A stretch of DNA of 9,021 bases from Desulfobacterales bacterium (GTDB taxonomy: Bacteria > Desulfobacterota > Desulfobacteria > Desulfobacterales > JAUWMJ01), in assembly GCA_030613225.1 (NCBI GenBank), contig JAUWMJ010000088.1:1-9021 (forward strand), written 5' to 3'. Below are positions 5,617 through 9,021 of this stretch, in pieces (position 1 is the first letter of the stretch; the number at the start of each line of letters is the position of its first letter). The notes below the pieces were generated by a model. That model did not search any database, had not been told where the DNA came from, and worked only from the letters and a program-made list of their open reading frames with translations. A program made the translations under genes and the position numbers.

Positions 5617-6021
5617 ATGAGCGGATTTAAAGTAACATTTCCAGGCAATAAAAAGATAGATGTCGCATTTAACAATTTTAAAATTAAAACTGACCAGTCC
5701 AAAGAAAATGGAGGAGATGAAACCGCACCCGAGCCATTTGATATTTTCATAACTTCCCTGGGAGCGTGTGCAGGAATCTATGCAAAATCCTTTTGTGATG
5801 TAAGAAAACTTTCCACAAGCAGCATGCATCTTTTTGTTGAAGTCTTTTTCAAAGATGGACAAAAACTCATGGACCAGGTCAATATTACCCTCCATGTCAA
5901 TCAAGAATTCCCTGAAAAGTATATTAAACCGATAATAAGATCCATGAACGGATGTTCTGTTGAAAATCAGCTTCACCCAGATATAAAAATCAATACAGCT
6001 GTGGTTTATACGGATCAATAA
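5617..6021 (+). CDS. OsmC-family protein
   Basis: With the start at ATG 5617 the protein has 134 residues (138 from the weaker ATG at 5605). It shows the OsmC fold in order: an N-terminal beta sheet (MSGFKVTFPGNKKIDVAF), then PEPFDIFITSLGACAGIYAK with the first conserved Cys (residue 51), the long central helix, a second sheet (FFKDGQKLMDQVNITLHV), and the final motif NGCSVENQL with the second Cys (residue 113). Family knowledge: OsmC/Ohr proteins reduce organic hydroperoxides in the cytosol through this cysteine pair. The PFD-x-F-x-x-SLGACAG-x-Y pattern is typical of the YhfA-like branch, whose substrate is less certain. The two-cysteine arrangement is intact. The gene follows decayed transposon sequence directly, so part of its 5' region may derive from the RAYT relic. 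Confidence 0.9.
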   Translation: MSGFKVTFPGNKKIDVAFNNFKIKTDQSKENGGDETAPEPFDIFITSLGACAGIYAKSFCDVRKLSTSSMHLFVEVFFKDGQKLMDQVNITLHVNQEFPEKYIKPIIRSMNGCSVENQLHPDIKINTAVVYTDQ

Positions 6022-6337
6022 TAATTCTGGATAGTTTTGTTCCGGTCTGCTTTTTCAAGCAATTATTTCCCACCGCAGGCGACGCGAACCACTCAATGGA
6101 ACGGAAACCGCTTCGCGGCTTCGCTCCGTTTGCCCTATTGTTTGTGCAAAATGATGACCGACAAACACCGTTGGCAGTAATGATACAGTCATTATTTTAA
6201 TAGAACTATTATTATATTTCGATAATGCTTCCCGTTAGCTCCCGTGAATTTGGCTCATCTGTTGTTCAAAACCAGGTTGTAACCACATAAAGCATCAAGG
6301 AGCTACTGTCTTTTCCTACAGGATAGATGAATAACCA
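6022..6337. other. Gene-free stretch with a REP-like hairpin and a candidate promoter
   Basis: No coding fragment is recognisable on either strand. It contains a compound hairpin (6100-6130). It also has an AT-rich segment with the dyad TAATGA-N5-TCATTA (6178-6194), overlapping a TTGGCA (6171-6176) / TATTTT (6193-6198) pair with 16-base spacing. This could be the promoter of the membrane-protein gene at 6338, but the match is only moderate. Confidence 0.4.
6100..6130. repeat. REP-like compound hairpin
   Basis: AACGGA (6100-6105) pairs with TCCGTT (6125-6130), and inside it CCGC (6108-6111) pairs with GCGG (6115-6118) around a TTC loop. It is locally GC-rich in an AT-rich gap 79 bp after the OsmC stop. 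There is no T-run, so it is a poor terminator and resembles a solitary REP-type palindrome. I see no second copy in this window. Confidence 0.5.
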
Positions 6338-6775
6338 ATGTTAGTCGTTTCCACTCGCAGTCTCAAAATCTTAGCCACTCTCGTCTGGTATGTCGGGGGC
6401 ACTATACTGCTTTTAAAGGGACGCAGTCTGCTGGTCGAAGCATATGCGCTGAAACCAGAGGAAGGCTGGCCCTGGCTGGCCGCTGTTGCCGGACTCTTCC
6501 TTGGAGGTTTGAAGGCAAAATTCCTTTTCAATAGAAGCTGCCAAAGAAATCTGGACAGAATAGCTGCCCTGAACCGGCCAAGAGTCTGGCAGTTTTTCAG
6601 GTCGGGGTTCTTTGTGGTCTTAACGGTGATGATCTTGGTCGGGGTGACTTTATCCAGGCTTGCCCATAACAATTACCCTTTCTTAATCGGCGTGGCCATA
6701 TTGGATCTTGGCATTGGCATCGCTCTGCTGGGGAGTAGTTATGTCTTTTGGAAACAGAAGGCATTTGTGAAATAA
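6338..6775 (+). CDS. Four-helix membrane protein of unknown function
   Basis: The 145-residue protein has four predicted membrane segments: about 9-27 (ILATLVWYVGGTILLL), 44-60 (WPWLAAVAGLFLGGLKA), 87-107 (FFRSGFFVVLTVMILVGV) and 113-137 (YPFLIGVAILDLGIGIALLG). A short basic loop, KFLFNRSCQRNLDRIAALNRPRVWQF (split here by its role as the loop between helices 2 and 3), carries a single Cys68 and many Arg. I recognise no named family and propose no function; the even number of helices suggests both ends face the same side. Its codons are noticeably richer in G and C (CTGGCCCTGGCTGGCCGC) than those of the neighbours, which hints at a different history. The ribosome binding site is weak (AGGATA at 6320-6325, 12 bases upstream). 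Both long flanks are free of partner genes, so it is probably transcribed alone. Confidence 0.75.
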   Translation: MLVVSTRSLKILATLVWYVGGTILLLKGRSLLVEAYALKPEEGWPWLAAVAGLFLGGLKAKFLFNRSCQRNLDRIAALNRPRVWQFFRSGFFVVLTVMILVGVTLSRLAHNNYPFLIGVAILDLGIGIALLGSSYVFWKQKAFVK

Positions 6776-6828
6776 CGTCTATGTCTGATTGAGAGGGAGT
6801 TAGAGCGTTCGGGTTCATGGGATGGGTG

Positions 6829-6987
6829 ATGGCAAAAGAAAGATTATCTATGCGAAAAATAAAAGAAATTATACGGCTCAAGTATGAATGTCATCTTACT
6901 GACAGACAAATAACAAAAAGCTGTTCTGTGGCTCGAAGCACAGTTGCAAATTATCTTAGGGCTTTGGGCACGTGCATTAGTTTATAA
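6829..6987 (+). pseudogene. IS21-family IstA transposase, N-terminal stub
   Basis: From ATG 6829 the frame reads MAKERLSMRKIKEIIRLKYE, then CHLTDRQITKSCSVARSTVA and NYLRA. This is the standard N-terminus of IS21 IstA: the helix-turn-helix with LS-x-RQIA-x-S-x-GVARSTV-x-x-YL. Full IstA proteins are about 400-500 residues and are followed by the ATPase IstB; here only about 45 residues survive. The IstA match ends where the RAYT-leader repeat begins (6961), and the stop codon at 6985-6987 is inside the repeat. The DDE catalytic core and istB are absent. TGTCTGATTGAGAGGG at 6782 might be the old left end of the element, but no partner end is present to test it. Confidence 0.85.
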
Positions 6988-7002
6988 GTTGATAGTGTGC
7001 TC
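6961..7002 (+). repeat. RAYT-leader repeat, long copy 3
   Basis: GCTTTGGGCACGTGCATTAG then TTTATAAGTTGATAGTGTGC. It matches copy 4 at about three-quarters of 41 aligned positions. It breaks off before the TTGAACTATG part present in copies 1, 2 and 4. It cuts the IstA stub on its left and lies 42 bp before the ferredoxin gene on its right. Confidence 0.7.
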
Positions 7003-7044
7003 TTAGGCCGGTGATTTTCGCGTTAAAAAGAGAAAAATATAATC

Positions 7045-8334
7045 ATGGCTCATAACACAATCAAACCTGGTTATTACAAGTTAGCAGACAGATTGAACCG
7101 CTATCCTCAGGGCGCACCCCCTTCTGAACTATTATTCAAGATCTTGAAAATGCTTTTTAGTGAGAAAGAGGTTAAACTCGTTTCACTCATGCCTATCAAA
7201 CCCTTCACAGCGAAAAAAGCCAGCCGCATCTGGAAAATGGACCTGACTAGCACTCAAAAGGTGCTGGATGAATTGGCTGGTCGCGCTATCCTGGTTGACA
7301 TCGAACAAAACGGGGAGTCCGTTTATGTTCTGCCGCCTCCGATGGCGGGTTTTTTCGAGTTCTCCTTAATGCGTGTGCGGGATGACATTGATCAGAAGGT
7401 ATTAAGCGAACTGTTTTATGAATACATAAATGTGGAAGAAGATTTCATCAGGGAGCTATTCACCCAAGGTCAAACTCAGTTGGGGCGTACCTTTGTCCAT
7501 GAACCTGCCTTGTCTGAAGAAAACGCACTGCATGTTCTGGATTATGAGCGGGCGACCGAAGTCATTAAGAGTGCTACTCATCGGGGTGTTGGGATCTGTT
7601 ACTGCCGTCACAAGATGTATCACCTGGGCAGAGCCTGCAAAGCACCGCATGAAATATGCATGACATTTAACAACACAGCCGCGTCGCTTATTAAGCACGG
7701 TTGCGCCCGTTCGTTAGAGGAGGAAGAATGCCTTGATTTATTGCAGGCAGCTTATGAGCACAACCTGGTTCAGTTCGGTGAAAATGTAAGAGAGAAAGTA
7801 AATTTCATTTGCAACTGCTGTGGGTGTTGCTGCGAGGCTATGATCACGGCCCGGCGTTTTGCAATTCTGAACCCTGTCCACACAACCAACTTTATCCCGG
7901 TTGTGACCGAATCTGATTGCAACGGATGTGGCAAGTGTGTGACTGCCTGCCCAGTAGAAGCAATGACATTGGTTTCATCAAACAATCCAGTCAAACCCAA
8001 AATGAAAGTGGCGAAGTTGGATGAAGATCTCTGTCTTGGATGCGGTGTTTGCGTTAGGACTTGCTCAAAGGGCAGTATTCACTTGAAATCCCGACCGAGC
8101 AGAGTTATTACCCCGCTGAATGGAACACACAGGGCGGTGTTGATGGCCATTGAACGGGGTAAGTTGCAGAACCTGATTTTTGACAATCGTGTCTTATGGA
8201 GTCATCGAGCCATGGCCGGAGTTTTAGGCGTCATTCTGAAACTTCCGCCGTTCAAACAGGCCCTTGCAAGTCAGCAGGTGAAATCACGCTATCTGACAGC
8301 TCTGATTAATCATATAGAAAATAGAGTGCCCTAA
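7045..8334 (+). CDS. Winged-helix and cysteine-rich 2x[4Fe-4S] ferredoxin-domain protein
   Basis: The protein has 429 residues. Residues 26-98 look like a winged-helix domain (LLFKILKMLFSEKEVKLVSL, then TAKKASRIWKMDLTSTQKVL, then a VYVLPPP wing), here more a fold than a proven DNA binder. A central cysteine block follows: GICYCRHKMYHLGRACKAP with Cys185, 187, 198 and 205, then Cys220/229, then NFICNCCGCCCEAM with Cys256, 258, 259 and 261-263. Next are two classical ferredoxin motifs, CNGCGKCVTACP (292-303) and CLGCGVCVRTC (330-340), each able to hold one [4Fe-4S]. A 90-residue C-terminal tail with HRAVLMAIERGKL and a hydrophobic GVLGVILKLPPF stretch ends it. There is no signal peptide, so it is cytosolic. 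It resembles uncharacterised dicluster ferredoxins of anaerobes; an electron-transfer or redox-sensing role is inference. The ribosome binding site is weak (AAAGAGA about 9 bases upstream). Confidence 0.85.
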   Translation: MAHNTIKPGYYKLADRLNRYPQGAPPSELLFKILKMLFSEKEVKLVSLMPIKPFTAKKASRIWKMDLTSTQKVLDELAGRAILVDIEQNGESVYVLPPPMAGFFEFSLMRVRDDIDQKVLSELFYEYINVEEDFIRELFTQGQTQLGRTFVHEPALSEENALHVLDYERATEVIKSATHRGVGICYCRHKMYHLGRACKAPHEICMTFNNTAASLIKHGCARSLEEEECLDLLQAAYEHNLVQFGENVREKVNFICNCCGCCCEAMITARRFAILNPVHTTNFIPVVTESDCNGCGKCVTACPVEAMTLVSSNNPVKPKMKVAKLDEDLCLGCGVCVRTCSKGSIHLKSRPSRVITPLNGTHRAVLMAIERGKLQNLIFDNRVLWSHRAMAGVLGVILKLPPFKQALASQQVKSRYLTALINHIENRVP

Positions 8335-8357
8335 ACCTAACCAAAATTATTTGGTGA

Positions 8358-8410
8358 GAGGCTTCAGAGACGTACATCAGTATATAAGTTGACAGAGCGC
8401 TTGAACTATG
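8358..8410 (+). repeat. RAYT-leader repeat, long copy 4
   Basis: GAGGCTTCAGAGACGTACAT then CAGTATATAAGTTGACAGAG then CGCTTGAACTATG. The sequence then leaves the family at TTCTTAGAGACGCCC. The copy starts 24 bp after the ferredoxin stop codon and includes the ATG but none of the RAYT coding sequence. Confidence 0.75.
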
Positions 8411-8614
8411 TTCTTAGAGACGCCCTTTCGATTTAAAATTTTATCAAACAAATTGACGTGAAAAGTGTGCAGTGCATCTATTCTTGATTTATATTGTACA
8501 ACTATTTTATATTATATTTGAGTGATCTTGGAAACCTTAAATCTGAAGGACGCCCCAAGTCTCCCCCATCATCAAGTCTTTTAAAGAAAAAATTATATAT
8601 TTTTAAAAATGTGA

Positions 8615-8643
8615 TTGACAGGATACTGTTTTTGCATTATCGT
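8615..8643 (+). promoter_or_regulatory. Candidate promoter of the arsR-family gene
   Basis: TTGACA (8615-8620) is a perfect -35 box. After a 17-base spacer, TATCGT (8638-8643) is a plausible -10 box (4 of 6 consensus positions). Transcription would begin near 8650, giving a leader of about 75 bases before ATG 8725. Confidence 0.6.
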
Positions 8644-8666
8644 TAATAGACGATAAACGATGATAA
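8637..8666. promoter_or_regulatory. Candidate ArsR-family operator
   Basis: TTATCGT (8637-8643) and ACGATAA (8650-8656) form a perfect 7-bp inverted repeat across six bases. A further half-site-like ACGATGATAA follows at 8657-8666. The dyad overlaps the proposed -10 box and start point, the usual place for autoregulation by ArsR/SmtB repressors. That the downstream protein binds it is inference. Confidence 0.55.
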
Positions 8667-8724
8667 AAAAGGAAGGGAAAAATTGAAAATCAAATTTGAT
8701 CAGGACAGGTGGAGATAAATTTTT

Positions 8725-9006
8725 ATGTCTGAACTTAAAATAGATACAGATACACTTGCCAAAATTTTCAAGGCGCTGGGACATCCCACAAGGGTAAAGA
8801 TTGTTGAACATTTAATAAAAATCAATTCTTGTGTATGTGGGGAAATTGTGAACATTTTCCCCTTTTCCCAGTCAACCATCAGCCAGCATCTTAAGCTGCT
8901 TAAAGAATCAGGCATTGTCCATGGTGAAATTGAAGGGCCAAAGACATGTTACTGTGTCGATTTTGACGTACTGAATAAATTAAAAAAGTATGTGTCAAAT
9001 TTATAA
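8725..9006 (+). CDS. ArsR/SmtB-family metal- or thiol-responsive repressor
   Basis: The 93-residue protein is a compact winged helix. It opens DTLAKIFKALGHPTRVKIVE (the family's A-x-x-F-KALGHPTR-x-x-I signature, 10-28). The recognition helix is FSQSTISQHLKLLKESGIV (47-65) and the wing is HGEIEGPKTCYCVD. Two CxC pairs stand out: Cys36-Val-Cys38 just before the recognition region, in the place where ArsR carries its As(III)-binding ELCVCDL, and Cys75-Tyr-Cys77 in the wing. Known for the family: the dimer sits on the operator and is released by As(III)/Sb(III), other metals or thiol oxidation. The second CxC makes a three- or four-thiolate site conceivable, but the ligand is not provable here. 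AGGTGGAG (8707-8714) is 10 bases upstream. It has its own promoter and dyad, and an open frame may follow directly. Confidence 0.9.
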   Translation: MSELKIDTDTLAKIFKALGHPTRVKIVEHLIKINSCVCGEIVNIFPFSQSTISQHLKLLKESGIVHGEIEGPKTCYCVDFDVLNKLKKYVSNL

Positions 9007-9008
9007 TC

Positions 9009-9021
9009 ATGGAGTGTAACC
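9009..9021 (+). CDS. Possible start of the next gene, cut by window edge
   Basis: ATG GAG TGT AAC opens 2 bases after the arsR stop codon (Met-Glu-Cys-Asn). Tight coupling would fit an ArsR-controlled operon, where the next gene is often an arsenic or metal permease, a reductase or a small thiol protein. No clear ribosome binding site precedes it and only four codons are visible, so this is a guess. Confidence 0.25.

Larger units (their letters stand above)
8335..8724. other. Gene-free stretch: repeat copy, AT-rich spacer and arsR promoter
   Basis: After the ferredoxin stop comes a weak palindrome ACCAAA-N4-TTTGGT (8340-8355), then leader-repeat copy 4 (8358-8410), then about 200 bp of AT-rich sequence without a recognisable gene fragment. 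GACGCCC occurs at both 8418 and 8540, perhaps a trace of repeat sequence. The right end holds the arsR promoter, operator and ribosome binding site. Confidence 0.6.

Noticed and set aside
5461..6018. 185-codon open frame on the minus strand opposite the OsmC gene
   Set aside because: It covers the well-supported OsmC gene and part of the RAYT relic and shows no family pattern of its own.
6597..6881. Minus-strand open frame across the membrane gene and the IstA stub
   Set aside because: It is antisense to two recognisable sequences, has no ribosome binding site and no motif.
8340..8355. Terminator after the ferredoxin gene (ACCAAA-N4-TTTGGT)
   Set aside because: The stem is only six mostly A/T pairs without a following T-run; it is too weak to call.
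884..8410. CRISPR array or integron attC array
   Set aside because: The repeats are far apart, diverged and irregularly spaced, with genes between them; there are no regular spacers and no cas genes or integrase.

Overview
The window reads as an AT-rich accessory stretch of a Gram-negative anaerobe, most likely a sulfate reducer of the Desulfobacterales (Desulfobacterota). That placement is inference. It rests on a fragment of the zinc-ribbon-like tail (ICASCKKIRDD ... CPECAKKLYP) common at the C-terminus of signalling proteins in that group, on a cysteine-rich dicluster ferredoxin, and on repeats built around REP-associated tyrosine transposases (RAYT). All intact genes are on the + strand.

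Layout: 2-283 is the 3' part of a MazF/PemK toxin. 405-902 encodes a NYN (PIN-like) nuclease-fold protein whose stop codon lies inside a dispersed repeat. 948-1133 is a C-terminal fragment of a signalling protein, bracketed by two copies of the same kind of repeat. 1282-2967 is the housekeeping ABC-F ATPase EttA. 3101-3661 is an uncharacterised lipoprotein and 3855-4337 a short-chain flavodoxin. 4422-4810 is a MITE-like element with terminal inverted repeats and a 5-bp flanking direct repeat. 4837-5025 is a stand-alone DUF2892 (YgaP-type) membrane protein, followed by a strong hairpin terminator. 5109-5545 holds the remains of two RAYT transposases in tandem. 5617-6021 is an OsmC-family protein and 6338-6775 a four-helix membrane protein. 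6829-6987 is the N-terminal stub of an IS21-type IstA. 7045-8334 is a 429-residue winged-helix/ferredoxin protein. 8725-9006 is an ArsR-family repressor with its own promoter and a dyad operator; another reading frame may open 2 bases after it.

The surviving genes form a loose redox and stress set (flavodoxin, DUF2892, OsmC, Fe-S protein, thiol-rich ArsR regulator) beside housekeeping EttA and a toxin. They do not look like one operon: gaps are long, most genes have their own ribosome binding site, and repeats separate them.

The most striking signal is the repeat layer. One leader sequence (GACGTACATTAG-TTTATAAGTTGATAGGGTGCTTGAACT-ATG) occurs in at least four long copies (3677, 5291, 6961, 8358), and shorter related pieces lie near 884, 909 and 1178. 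In the copy at 5291 the leader runs straight into the start of a decayed RAYT gene. The copies share this leader but break off at different points to the right, mostly just after gene ends or against gene fragments. I see no CRISPR array, tRNA or rRNA. The window looks like an active-to-decaying repeat zone, not a single unknown multi-gene system.
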